From the NCBI GenBank assembly GCA_946548085.1, contig CAMNPN010000038.1, positions 1 to 64,000 on the forward strand: 64,000 nt of DNA, in the 5' to 3' direction. The stretch's first letter is position 1; each line of letters opens with the position of its first letter. Positions 43,963 through 51,441 of the stretch are shown here, piece by piece. The position numbers and the translations under genes were made by a program. The notes beneath the pieces were generated by a model. It was not told the DNA's origin. It did not search any database and saw only the letters and a list, made by a program, of their open reading frames with translations. The DNA comes from an uncultured Prevotella sp. (GTDB taxonomy: Bacteria > Bacteroidota > Bacteroidia > Bacteroidales > Bacteroidaceae).

Positions 43963-45417
43963 ATGGATATTAAGGAACTATACAAACTCTACCAGCAGCA
44001 CCCCTGCATCACGACAGACAGCCGCGACTGCCCTGAGGGGAGCATCTTCCTCGCCCTGAAAGGCGAGACCTTCGACGGCAACAAGTTCGCCCTCCAAGCC
44101 CTCGAGAAGGGATGTGCCTACGCCATCGTGGACGACCCTGGATTGTTTACAGTTGACGGTTTACAGTTTACAGATGATTACCAAAACGAGTCTGAAGGGC
44201 TTGCCAGCCAATCAACTGTAAACTGTAAACCGTCAACTGTAAACAATAAAATAATTCTCGTCGACGACTGCCTGCAGACTTTCAAGGACCTGGCCCGCGA
44301 GCATCGCCGACAGTTCGACATCCCCGTCATCGGCATCACTGGCACCAACGGCAAGACCACAACCAAGGAACTCATCGCCGCCGTGCTGTCGCAGAAGTAC
44401 AACGTGCTCTACACCCAGGGCAACTTCAACAACGACGTGGGAGTGCCCAAGACCCTCTTCCGCCTGACGAAGGAACACGAGATAGCCGTCATCGAGATGG
44501 GTGCCAGCCACCCAGGCGACATCAAGACCCTCGTAGAGACGGCTGAGCCCACCTGCGGACTGATCACCAACGTGGGGCGCGCCCATCTGCAGGGCTTCGG
44601 CTCCTTCGAGGGTGTCATCAATACGAAGTGCGAACTCTACGACTTCCTCCGCAGCCGCGAGGACAGCCTCATCTTCATCAATGCCGACAACGAGCACCTG
44701 ATGAGCAGGATCGGCGACGACGAGGACATCTGGCTCTCGCCCTACTCCACCGACCCCGACAACTGGTACAGCTGCATCTCCGGCGAGGTCATCGAGTGCA
44801 ACCCCTTCCTGAAGTTCCGCTGGCGCGAGCCCCTGATGGTGCTCGAAGAAGAGGGGCGCTCGACGAAGTGGCACAAGGTGCAGACGAAACTCGTGGGAGC
44901 CTACAACATCGACAACCTCCTGGCCGCCATCGCCGTAGGCATCAACTTCGGCGTAGACCGCAAGAAAATCTGCGCCGCCCTCGAGGAGTACACCCCCTCG
45001 AACAACCGCTCGCAGATGACCGTCACCCAGAAGAACCACCTCATCGTGGATGCCTACAACGCCAACCCCACCTCGATGCAGGCCGCCTTAGACAACTTCA
45101 GCCTCATCCAGGCAGACCACAAGATGGCCATCCTCGGGCAGATGGGCGAACTCGGCGAGGAGAGCGACAAGGAGCACCGCCAGCTCGTGAACTATCTCGA
45201 GACGGCAGGCTACGACGAGGTGTGGCTCGTGGGCGACAACTTCCGCGACATCCCATGTGCAGACTCAAAGTCGCAGGCCGGCTCCACCGTCTTCCGCAAG
45301 TTCCACGACGTCGAGGAGGTGAAGGCTGCCATCGCCGCCCATTGCCCCGAAGGCTACTACATCCTCATCAAGGGCTCGAACAGCAACAAACTATTCCAAC
45401 TGCCAGAACTGCTCTAA
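43963..45417 (+). CDS. murF: UDP-MurNAc-tripeptide--D-Ala-D-Ala ligase with an in-frame palindrome insert
   Basis: Adds the D-Ala-D-Ala dipeptide to the peptidoglycan precursor. Seen: N-terminal domain with TDSRDCPEGSIFLALKGETFDGNKFA, ATP-binding GITGTNGKTTTKELIAAVL (Lys131), NFNNDVGVPKTLFRL, VIEMGASHPGDIKTLVETAEPTCGLITNVGRAHLQGFGS, LVGAYNIDNLLAAIAVGINFGV, DAYNANPTSMQAALDNF. 484 residues, about 35 more than usual. The surplus matches residues ~60-95 (LFTVDGLQFTDDYQNESEGL... PSTVNN), all encoded by a 106-bp palindromic element (44142-44247). The element keeps the frame and sits between two N-terminal domain segments, likely as a surface loop. Confidence 0.95.
   Translation: MDIKELYKLYQQHPCITTDSRDCPEGSIFLALKGETFDGNKFALQALEKGCAYAIVDDPGLFTVDGLQFTDDYQNESEGLASQSTVNCKPSTVNNKIILVDDCLQTFKDLAREHRRQFDIPVIGITGTNGKTTTKELIAAVLSQKYNVLYTQGNFNNDVGVPKTLFRLTKEHEIAVIEMGASHPGDIKTLVETAEPTCGLITNVGRAHLQGFGSFEGVINTKCELYDFLRSREDSLIFINADNEHLMSRIGDDEDIWLSPYSTDPDNWYSCISGEVIECNPFLKFRWREPLMVLEEEGRSTKWHKVQTKLVGAYNIDNLLAAIAVGINFGVDRKKICAALEEYTPSNNRSQMTVTQKNHLIVDAYNANPTSMQAALDNFSLIQADHKMAILGQMGELGEESDKEHRQLVNYLETAGYDEVWLVGDNFRDIPCADSKSQAGSTVFRKFHDVEEVKAAIAAHCPEGYYILIKGSNSNKLFQLPELL
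44142..44247 (+). repeat. Palindromic heptad element inserted in frame in murF
   Basis: Left arm 44142-44173 and right arm 44216-44247 are perfect 32-bp inverse complements around a 42-nt loop. The left arm is built of 7-mers GTTTACA, GTTGACG, GTTTACA, GTTTACA, continued by GATGATT. The same 7-mer order occurs on the minus strand at 53026-52992 in tatC. Confidence 0.95.
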
Positions 45418-45447
45418 GGGGGTCGCAGAAGCCGACTCCTTTCACCT

Positions 45448-45480
45448 CATGCCGCCACGCACGCTGTGTCTGGCGGCATG
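45448..45480 (+). terminator. Hairpin after murF
   Basis: CATGCCGCCA / TGGCGGCATG, 10-bp stem with a 13-nt loop, 30 bp after the murF stop; no T-run. It runs into the 22-bp array. Confidence 0.5.
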
Positions 45481-45485
45481 AATCT

Positions 45486-45639
45486 GTGTGCCTGCTGCCT
45501 TGAAGCCGTGTGCCTGCAGCCTTGAAACCATGCGTCAAGACCCTGTAAACCATGTCTCTGACTATAGTCGGTCAAGTGTCCGACTTAAGTCAGTCAACTG
45601 TCCGACTTAAGTCAGACAAGTGTCTGACTATAGTCGGAG
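45486..45639. repeat. Seven-unit array with exact 22-bp period
   Basis: Units begin at 45486, 45508, 45530, 45552, 45574, 45596 and 45618. Units 1-2 share GTGTGCCTGC and GCCTTGAA; units 4-7 each contain a 10-bp palindrome, GACTATAGTC (45560, 45626) or GACTTAAGTC (45582, 45604), spaced exactly 22 bp. The sequence drifts from unit to unit, but the register never slips. The remainder of this 368-bp intergenic region holds the hairpin before it and the promoter of the next gene. Confidence 0.9.
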
Positions 45640-45748
45640 AGGTGGATTAGACTACTGAAAGCGACGGCTTAAAGCCTGCTGGCCCGCTGGCAACAGGCAC
45701 CAGAGACGGCGCACGGAATAAAAAAAAGGCCTATTCCTGAGGATAATC

Positions 45749-45779
45749 TTTGTAGTTTGGAAATAATTTCGTAATTTTG
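45749..45779 (+). promoter_or_regulatory. Promoter with start codon 6 nt past the -7 box
   Basis: TTTG at 45749-45752 and TAATTTTG at 45772-45779, 19 bp apart; the ATG is at 45786. Confidence 0.65.
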
Positions 45780-45785
45780 CAGCCA

Positions 45786-46700
45786 ATGAGAAGAGAAGTG
45801 ATAGGCACGGTGCTCGCAGCAGTAGTCGCAGGGATGATTGCCGGATGCAGCAAGGCGGCTGGCGGGCGGCAGGAACTGGCGGTGGAGAATGCCGCCTACT
45901 ACTGGCGCACGGACCTGAGGCTCGACACCGCGGAGCGAGCCTTTCTCGGCACCTATAATATAAATAAGGTGTACTGCCGCTACTTCGACGTGGTGATGAG
46001 CGACGGCGGCCATCCCAAGCCCAACGCCACCATCGCCTTCTCTGACACGCTGCCAGAAGGGGTCGAGATGGTGCCAACGGTCTACATCACGGAAGACTGC
46101 ATGCACGTCCCGAACGACAGTCTGGCGACGCTCATCGTGAGGCGCATCCTCCAGATGAACGAGACCAACGACATCCACGGCGTCCGTGAGATACAGATCG
46201 ACTGCGACTACACCTCCCGCAGCCGCAAGACCTACTACGACTTCCTTAAGGCAGTGAGGCGCGAGACCGAGACTAATCTCACTTCTCCCTCCACCCTCCA
46301 CCCCCCGCTAAGGATCTCGACCACCATCCGGCTGCATCAGTTGTCGATGCCAGCCCCCCCCGTGGACTACGGTGTGCTGATGATTTACAACACGGGCGAC
46401 CCGAGAAAGTTCATGGAGCGCAACCCCATACTCGACATCCGCGACGTGACGCCCTACCTCAGCCGCCTCGACGACTATCCCCTGCCCCTGGCCGCAGCCT
46501 ATCCCGTCTACCAGTGGATCAGGAACATCCACGGCGTCCGCGTGGAGCATACCGTAGAGGCAGAGGAGATCCTGCGCGTGAAGCGCGCCGTGGAGAAGGA
46601 GCGCCCAGACCTGAGCCGCAGCATCATCACCTACCACCTGGATAAGGACAATATTAACAGATATAAACCAGATACCTATGAAGCGATTTATCATCATTAG
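45786..46700 (+). CDS. Lipoprotein of unknown function, TIM-barrel-like pattern
   Basis: 304 residues with lipobox IAGC (VLAAVVAGMIAGCSK). I start at the ATG 45786, not at the in-frame TTG at 45777 that overlaps the promoter box. The body has alternating strands and helices that could form a barrel: VYCRYFDVVM, VEMVPTVYITED, VREIQIDCDYTSRSRKTYYDFLKAVRR, LRISTTIRLHQL, VDYGVLMIYNTGDPRKF, LPLAAAYPVYQW. EIQIDCD and the layout are reminiscent of DUF3142-type proteins, but I am not sure. Residues ETNLTSPSTLHPPL are encoded by a heptad tract (46277-46304). The gene overlaps the next by 23 bp, so the two are coupled. Confidence 0.65.
   Translation: MRREVIGTVLAAVVAGMIAGCSKAAGGRQELAVENAAYYWRTDLRLDTAERAFLGTYNINKVYCRYFDVVMSDGGHPKPNATIAFSDTLPEGVEMVPTVYITEDCMHVPNDSLATLIVRRILQMNETNDIHGVREIQIDCDYTSRSRKTYYDFLKAVRRETETNLTSPSTLHPPLRISTTIRLHQLSMPAPPVDYGVLMIYNTGDPRKFMERNPILDIRDVTPYLSRLDDYPLPLAAAYPVYQWIRNIHGVRVEHTVEAEEILRVKRAVEKERPDLSRSIITYHLDKDNINRYKPDTYEAIYHH
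46277..46304 (+). repeat. Heptad tract inside a coding region
   Basis: TCTCACT, TCTCCCT, CCACCCT, CCACCCC in 7-nt register, translated as LTSPSTLHPP within the lipoprotein. Confidence 0.7.
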
Positions 46701-48738
46701 CCTGCTGGCAGCCGCCATGCTGCCCATGAAAGCCTGTCTGTGGATAGACGACCACAACTACTACCTGTTCAGCGCCTACAACCACCTGGAGTTCCAGGAG
46801 CGCGTCAGCAGGGTGTGCGACGACAACTGGAAGGCCTACCTCGGCATAGACAAGGAGTACTTCTGGTTCAATGCCGACGACGTGACCAAGGCCGCCCGCC
46901 AGAAGGGCGACGCCCTGATGGTGAGTTACGTGGAGAACCTGAAGAAGTACCTCGACTGCGCAGACCTGGAGCGTGACAAACTCTACGAGTGGCGCTATCC
47001 CTCGAAGGAGCAGATCGCCCAGCAGCAGAAGGACCTGCTGGCCATACGCACCTATGCCCTGGGCAAGACCAAGAGCAGGCTGCGCTCGCAGCACGCCCTG
47101 CTCTACATGCGCTGCAACATGATACTGGGCCGCCATCAGGAGAACATCACCTACTGGGAGCAGACCGCCAAGGACTTCATCGACACCATCTACAAGGAGA
47201 TGATGCATAACATCTACGCCGGCGCCCTCTACAAGAGCGGGCGACAGGCTGAGGCCGCTGAGATCTTCGCAGAGATGGGCGACTGCAACAGCCTGATGAC
47301 GCAGTTCTACAAGAAGCGCTCCTACCAGGCCATCCGCCAGCACTACATGGAGAACCCCACGTCGAAGGTGCTCCCCTTCCTCGTGCAGGACTTCGTGAAC
47401 AACGCCCAGGAGGCTAACGACAGCGACGGCTTCGGCAAACTCTTCGTGCGCGACCTCACCAAGGAAGAGGTGTGGCAGATGCGTAACTTCTGCGAGCAGG
47501 TGGTGCGCGAGGGAAAGACTGACACGCCCATCCTCTGGAAGACCGCCAAGGCCTGGCTCGAATACATGTTCGGCGACAAGAAACAAGCCACGAAAGACAT
47601 CCTCGAGGCTGCCAAGCTCGACGGCACCGCCCGCATGAAAGAGTGCGCACGCGCCATCCTGCTCTATATCACAGCCAACCAGGCCAAGGACGGCGAGGCC
47701 TTCGACGACTACCTCGCCGACGAACTGGCCTGGCTCGACGAGAAGATCAAGGAGCCCGAAGACATCAACGACGGCTACTTCTACCGCGTCAAAGACCGCC
47801 TGACCCATCAGGTGCTCGCCAAGCGCTATGCCAGCCGCCCCGTCACAGCCGTTGCCCTGTTCAAGTCCGCAGGCACATACTTATATGACTGCTACATCGA
47901 CACGATGCGCGTAGACCGCCTGGAGAAGTACCTCATCTACACCAACACCCCCGCAAAGACCAGACTCGACAAGTACCTGAAGGCACGCATCGAGGAGAAC
48001 GACACCATCCTCGAAGACCTCATCGGCACGAAGTACATGCGCCTCTGCCAGTGGGACAAGGCCATCAAGTGGCTGGAGTACGTGCCCGCAAAGTTCTACA
48101 ACCAGCAAGGCTACAAGATCTATGCCTACGTCCGCAAGACGGACATCGCCCCCTGGATCAAGCGACAGTGGATCACAGACCAGGACTACGAGTATGCCGA
48201 GAAGTACAACTGGACCATCCGCGAGAACCCGAAACTCGTCTTCGCCAAGGAGATGCAGATGAAGGAAGCCACCATGCACCTGCTTTCAGGCAAGGCCAGG
48301 GAGCAGAGCTGCTACGACCTGGCCATACGCTACGCACAGGCCAACTTCACTGGCGACTGCTGGTATCTGATGCGCGACGGCAAGAGCGTGATGGACACCG
48401 TACGCGTCAACGAGACAGACCTCGGAGCCAAGGCGCTCAACTACCTGCAGGAGGCAGCCCTGAGCAATGACTTCAACCTCAAGGAGAAAGCCCTCTTCGC
48501 CATGGCATGGAGTGAACTGTACAGGACCAGCGACTTCGAGACCGGAAGCAAAGACCTCTGGCGGGAGTGCGTCTGGGACGAACAGATCGGCGACTGGGCA
48601 TGGAAGGTGAAGCCCCAGTCACCCCAGTACCGCGCCTTCCAGGGCCTGGCAGACCTGGAGAAGCAGAACCCGCAGAACACCAGCGAATACGTATCGCGCT
48701 GCGACGAGTTCATACAGTTCAAGAAACAATACCACTAA
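46678..48738 (+). CDS. Secreted helical-repeat (TPR-like) protein of unknown function
   Basis: 686 residues with a signal peptide (MKRFIIISLLAAAMLPMKACLW; Cys20 could be lipidated, although MKAC is a poor lipobox). The rest is almost wholly helical and rich in Tyr, Trp, Lys and Glu, with TPR-like pairs (ALLYMRCNMILGRHQENITYWE, IYAGALYKSGRQAEAAEIFAEMGD, LIGTKYMRLCQWDKAIKWLEYV, KALFAMAWSELYRTS). ACLWIDDHNYYLF at the mature N-terminus looks like a family hallmark. Conserved pairing with the overlapping lipoprotein upstream suggests one complex. No catalytic motif is seen. A strong terminator follows. Confidence 0.7.
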   Translation: MKRFIIISLLAAAMLPMKACLWIDDHNYYLFSAYNHLEFQERVSRVCDDNWKAYLGIDKEYFWFNADDVTKAARQKGDALMVSYVENLKKYLDCADLERDKLYEWRYPSKEQIAQQQKDLLAIRTYALGKTKSRLRSQHALLYMRCNMILGRHQENITYWEQTAKDFIDTIYKEMMHNIYAGALYKSGRQAEAAEIFAEMGDCNSLMTQFYKKRSYQAIRQHYMENPTSKVLPFLVQDFVNNAQEANDSDGFGKLFVRDLTKEEVWQMRNFCEQVVREGKTDTPILWKTAKAWLEYMFGDKKQATKDILEAAKLDGTARMKECARAILLYITANQAKDGEAFDDYLADELAWLDEKIKEPEDINDGYFYRVKDRLTHQVLAKRYASRPVTAVALFKSAGTYLYDCYIDTMRVDRLEKYLIYTNTPAKTRLDKYLKARIEENDTILEDLIGTKYMRLCQWDKAIKWLEYVPAKFYNQQGYKIYAYVRKTDIAPWIKRQWITDQDYEYAEKYNWTIRENPKLVFAKEMQMKEATMHLLSGKAREQSCYDLAIRYAQANFTGDCWYLMRDGKSVMDTVRVNETDLGAKALNYLQEAALSNDFNLKEKALFAMAWSELYRTSDFETGSKDLWRECVWDEQIGDWAWKVKPQSPQYRAFQGLADLEKQNPQNTSEYVSRCDEFIQFKKQYH

Positions 48739-48748
48739 GTCGTAAGAC

Positions 48749-48782
48749 AGCATCCCCATCCTCTGGCTGGGGATGCTTTTTT
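48749..48782 (+). terminator. Rho-independent terminator
   Basis: AGCATCCCC, an 11-nt loop, GGGGATGCT, then TTTTTT, 10 bp after the stop of the helical-repeat gene. Confidence 0.9.
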
Positions 48783-48837
48783 AAGGCTTAATTGAAAAAT
48801 TTCTTGTGAATTCTTCTCGTAATTGAAAAAAAGTGTG

Positions 48838-48845
48838 TACCTTTG
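48838..48845 (+). promoter_or_regulatory. -7 box of tRNA-Pro
   Basis: TACCTTTG, 18 nt before the tRNA 5' end. Confidence 0.65.
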
Positions 48846-48863
48846 CAGCCGATTTCTAAAGAT

Positions 48864-48939
48864 CGGGATGTAGCGCAGTTGGTAGCGCACTACGTTCGGG
48901 ACGTAGGGGTCGGGCGTTCGAGTCGCCTCATCCCGACCA
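48864..48939 (+). tRNA. tRNA-Pro (anticodon CGG)
   Basis: 76 nt. Acceptor stem CGGGATG/CATCCCG, discriminator A, encoded CCA; D-arm with GCGCAGTTGGTAGCGC; anticodon stem CTACG/CGTAG with loop TTCGGGA, anticodon CGG, reading CCG codons; T-arm loop with GTTCGAGTC. Single tRNA with its own promoter and a hairpin terminator right after it. Confidence 0.96.
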
Positions 48940-48958
48940 AAGCAGAAGAATGCAAGTA

Positions 48959-48991
48959 ACAAATGGCTGATTCGTCAGCCATTTGTCTTTT
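48959..48991 (+). terminator. Terminator after tRNA-Pro
   Basis: ACAAATGGCTGA-TTCG-TCAGCCATTTGT, a perfect 12-bp stem with a TTCG tetraloop, followed by CTTTT. It covers an ATG at 48963 that could be mistaken for the transporter start. Confidence 0.85.
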
Positions 48992-49004
48992 AAGGCAAGA
49001 GAAG

Positions 49005-49916
49005 ATGATAGAAGTAATGATGACGCTCTTTGCCATCGTCGTCGTAGGATACGTGGCAGGCAGGCTGGGATACATGGGGGGCGAGTTCGACAAGAAGCTG
49101 TCGAGCCTGGTCATCAACATCACCTGCCCTGCGCTCATCCTCTCTTCGTCGATGACAGGCGACCTGCCTGACAGGGCACTCATCCTGCCGCTGCTGGGCA
49201 TCAGCCTGCTCACCTACGTGATCCTCTCCGGCGTGGCACTCCTGCTGCCGCGCTATCTCACACGGAAGAAGGAAGACGAAGGGGTCGTTGGCTTCGCGCT
49301 GATGTTCGGCAATGTAGGATTCATGGGCTATCCCGTCGTCGCCTCCATCTTTGGCCATCAGGCTGTGTTCTACGCCGCCGTGCTCAACGTGGTGAACACG
49401 TTTGCCGTCTTCACCATAGGTACGATACTCATCGTGGGTGACTTGGGCGACGGGAAGCGCTTCCAGAAGAAGGTCCTCTACAGCACGCCGATGCTTTCGG
49501 CCTATCTGGCCATGCTCATCGTGGCGCTGGGCATCGACAACATCCCGGGCATCATCAGCCAACCGCTCACGATGATCGGTAATATCACCGTTCCCGCGGC
49601 TCTGCTAATCATCGGCTCGTCAATGTCACAACTCTCTGCAAAGACGATGCTTGGCAACCTGACGGTCTATACGACGACAGCCTTCCGCCTACTGCTCATC
49701 CCCCTGGGTTTCTACTACCTCTGCCATGCGCTGGGCTTCGACCCTTACGTGGTGAATATCAACACGCTTGTCATCGCCATGCCTGTAGCGACCTACGGCA
49801 CCATTCTCTGCCTGAAGTTCAACCGCGACACGACCCTTATGACAGAGGTGACGCTGATGACCACCATCCTGTCGATGCTCACCATCCCCCTGCTGACGAT
49901 GCTTTTCAGCGCATGA
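49005..49916 (+). CDS. AEC-family (auxin efflux carrier-like) transporter
   Basis: 303-residue inner-membrane carrier with about ten helices in two inverted halves. Seen: MTLFAIVVVGYVAGRLGYM, LSSLVINITCPALILSSSM (the conserved N-I-x-x-P-A break), FALMFGNVGFMGYPVVASIFG, ITVPAALLIIGSSMSQL, RLLLIPLGFYYL and VIAMPVATYGTILCLKFNRD. The family exports or exchanges small carboxylates, amino acids or related anions; the substrate is unknown. I prefer the start at 49005, because the earlier in-frame ATG (48963) is inside the tRNA terminator. It converges with the reductase gene with only 9 bp between. Confidence 0.88.
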   Translation: MIEVMMTLFAIVVVGYVAGRLGYMGGEFDKKLSSLVINITCPALILSSSMTGDLPDRALILPLLGISLLTYVILSGVALLLPRYLTRKKEDEGVVGFALMFGNVGFMGYPVVASIFGHQAVFYAAVLNVVNTFAVFTIGTILIVGDLGDGKRFQKKVLYSTPMLSAYLAMLIVALGIDNIPGIISQPLTMIGNITVPAALLIIGSSMSQLSAKTMLGNLTVYTTTAFRLLLIPLGFYYLCHALGFDPYVVNINTLVIAMPVATYGTILCLKFNRDTTLMTEVTLMTTILSMLTIPLLTMLFSA

Positions 49917-49925
49917 CCTGCCGAC

Positions 49926-51389
49926 TTAGGCTTGGTTGCCTAAGCCTTCAGGGTCACGCTTGAGCTGCTCAATCATATCGCTGAGTTTGTGCAACTCCCG
50001 TGTGATACGGATATTCTGCGGACAATGCGGCTCACACTGATGACAGCCGATGCAATGGTCTGGCTGGCGCTCAGGGGGCACGACCCGGTCTAAGGATATC
50101 AGATACTGTCGACGGTGCTTACGATACTCCTCATCACCCGTAGCCCTTGGCAGCGAACCCTCATTCTTACATTTATTATAATGTACGAAGATGGCCGGGA
50201 TGTCGATGCCGTAAGGACAAGGCATACAATACTTACAGTCGTTGCACGGGATATTCTCGAGGCCCACGATCTTCTGGGCAATCTCATCGTCGAGGTACTC
50301 CATCTCCTTGTCAGAAAGGGGCACCAGCGGACAATACGTCAGTAGATTATCCTTGAGGTGCTCCATATAGGTCATCCCGCTTAAGACGGTGAGCACGCCC
50401 TCTGGCGTTCCAGCATAGCGGAAGGCCCACGAGGCGACACTCTTCTCAGGGGCATGGCTCTTCAGCTCCGTCACCAGATACTGGGGCAGATTGGCCAGGC
50501 GGCCCCCGAGCAGCGGCTCCATGATGACGGCCGGGATGCCCCTCTTATGCAGTTCGGCGTAGAGGTAGCTGGCATCGACGTTACGGCTATTAATCTCATT
50601 GGCATAGTCCCAGTCGAGATAGTTCAGCTCGATCTGCACGAAGTCCCAATGATATTTGTCCTGCATGGCCAGCACCTGGTCAAACACCTCTTGCTTGCCA
50701 TGGAAGGAGAAGCCCAGATTGCGGATGCGTCCTGCCTCGCGCTCCTTCATCAGGTAGTCCATCATGCCATTGTCGACATAGCGCTTTAGGAACTCCTCGT
50801 AGCTGCCACCCACGCTGTGAAGCAGGTAATAGTCGATATAGTCCACCTGCAACTCCTTCATCGAGTTATGGTACATCTCGATGGCCTTCTCGCGGGTGTG
50901 ATAATCAGGGTTGAAGTTGGACAGCTTCGTCGCCACGAAATACTTGTCGCGGGGATGGCGGTGGAGGGCGATGCCCGTGCAATGCTCCGACTTGCCCTGA
51001 CAGTAGACGGGCGACGTGTCGAAATAGTTCAGGCCGTGCTCGATGGCATAGTCCACCTGCTTATTGATCATATCCTGGTCGAACTCGTCAGAGTTGTCCA
51101 CCTTTGTTGGCAGGCGCATCATTCCATAGCCCAGGAGCGACACCTTTTCCTTTGTCCTGGGGTTCTCGCGATAGGTCATCTTACCCACAGGCGGCTCCAC
51201 CTGATTCTTGTATTCCTCAGCAGCCTGCTTTCCAGCCTTGTCGCCTCCCTTGCACCCTGCCAGTACGACTGCCGTGCCTACAGCGCCAGCTCCGAACAGT
51301 TTCAGGAACGAGCGGCGCGACAGAGACCCTTTCCCTTCCTCGCCAAAGGGAGAGGAGTGATATGTGTTACGATTATCTTTCTTGCTCAT
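49926..51389 (-). CDS. Tat-exported, lipid-anchored aldo/keto reductase with C-terminal ferredoxin domain
   Basis: 487 residues. A twin-arginine signal SRRSFLKLFGAG (Arg25-Arg26) is followed by lipobox VLAGC (Cys46), so the protein is exported folded with its cofactors and then lipidated. The aldo/keto reductase barrel has GYGMMRLP, GLNYFDTSPVYCQGKSEHCTG, DYYLLHSVGG, IRNLGFSFHG and VLTVLSGMTYMEHL; the C-terminus has CNDCKYCMPCPYGIDIP and CIGCHQCEPHCPQNI for [4Fe-4S] clusters. Last gene of the tat operon, with its likely electron donor just upstream. Residues ~11-22 (HSSPFGEEGKGS) come from a small palindromic repeat (51327-51356). Confidence 0.9.
   Translation of the reverse strand: MSKKDNRNTYHSSPFGEEGKGSLSRRSFLKLFGAGAVGTAVVLAGCKGGDKAGKQAAEEYKNQVEPPVGKMTYRENPRTKEKVSLLGYGMMRLPTKVDNSDEFDQDMINKQVDYAIEHGLNYFDTSPVYCQGKSEHCTGIALHRHPRDKYFVATKLSNFNPDYHTREKAIEMYHNSMKELQVDYIDYYLLHSVGGSYEEFLKRYVDNGMMDYLMKEREAGRIRNLGFSFHGKQEVFDQVLAMQDKYHWDFVQIELNYLDWDYANEINSRNVDASYLYAELHKRGIPAVIMEPLLGGRLANLPQYLVTELKSHAPEKSVASWAFRYAGTPEGVLTVLSGMTYMEHLKDNLLTYCPLVPLSDKEMEYLDDEIAQKIVGLENIPCNDCKYCMPCPYGIDIPAIFVHYNKCKNEGSLPRATGDEEYRKHRRQYLISLDRVVPPERQPDHCIGCHQCEPHCPQNIRITRELHKLSDMIEQLKRDPEGLGNQA
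51327..51356 (-). repeat. Coding palindromic repeat at the reductase N-terminus
   Basis: CCCTTTCCCTTCC and GCCAAAGGGAGAGG form an imperfect palindrome translated ahead of the Tat signal. A related short palindrome (CCCTTCCCTTGGGAGGG) lies at about 51419-51438 between the two genes. Confidence 0.5.
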
Positions 51390-51441
51390 GTTGATTTCTA
51401 TTTTAGTGATGTTATTATTCCCTTCCCTTGGGAGGGATTAC

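Noticed and set aside
44628..45503. 291-residue plus-strand frame
   Set aside because: Shifted frame across murF, Arg/Pro-rich, without motifs.
45486..45639. CRISPR array
   Set aside because: Units are contiguous 22-mers that drift gradually; there are no constant repeats separated by unique spacers and no cas genes.
48963..49004. Earlier ATG start for the AEC transporter
   Set aside because: It lies inside the hairpin terminator of the tRNA, so the ATG at 49005 is preferred.
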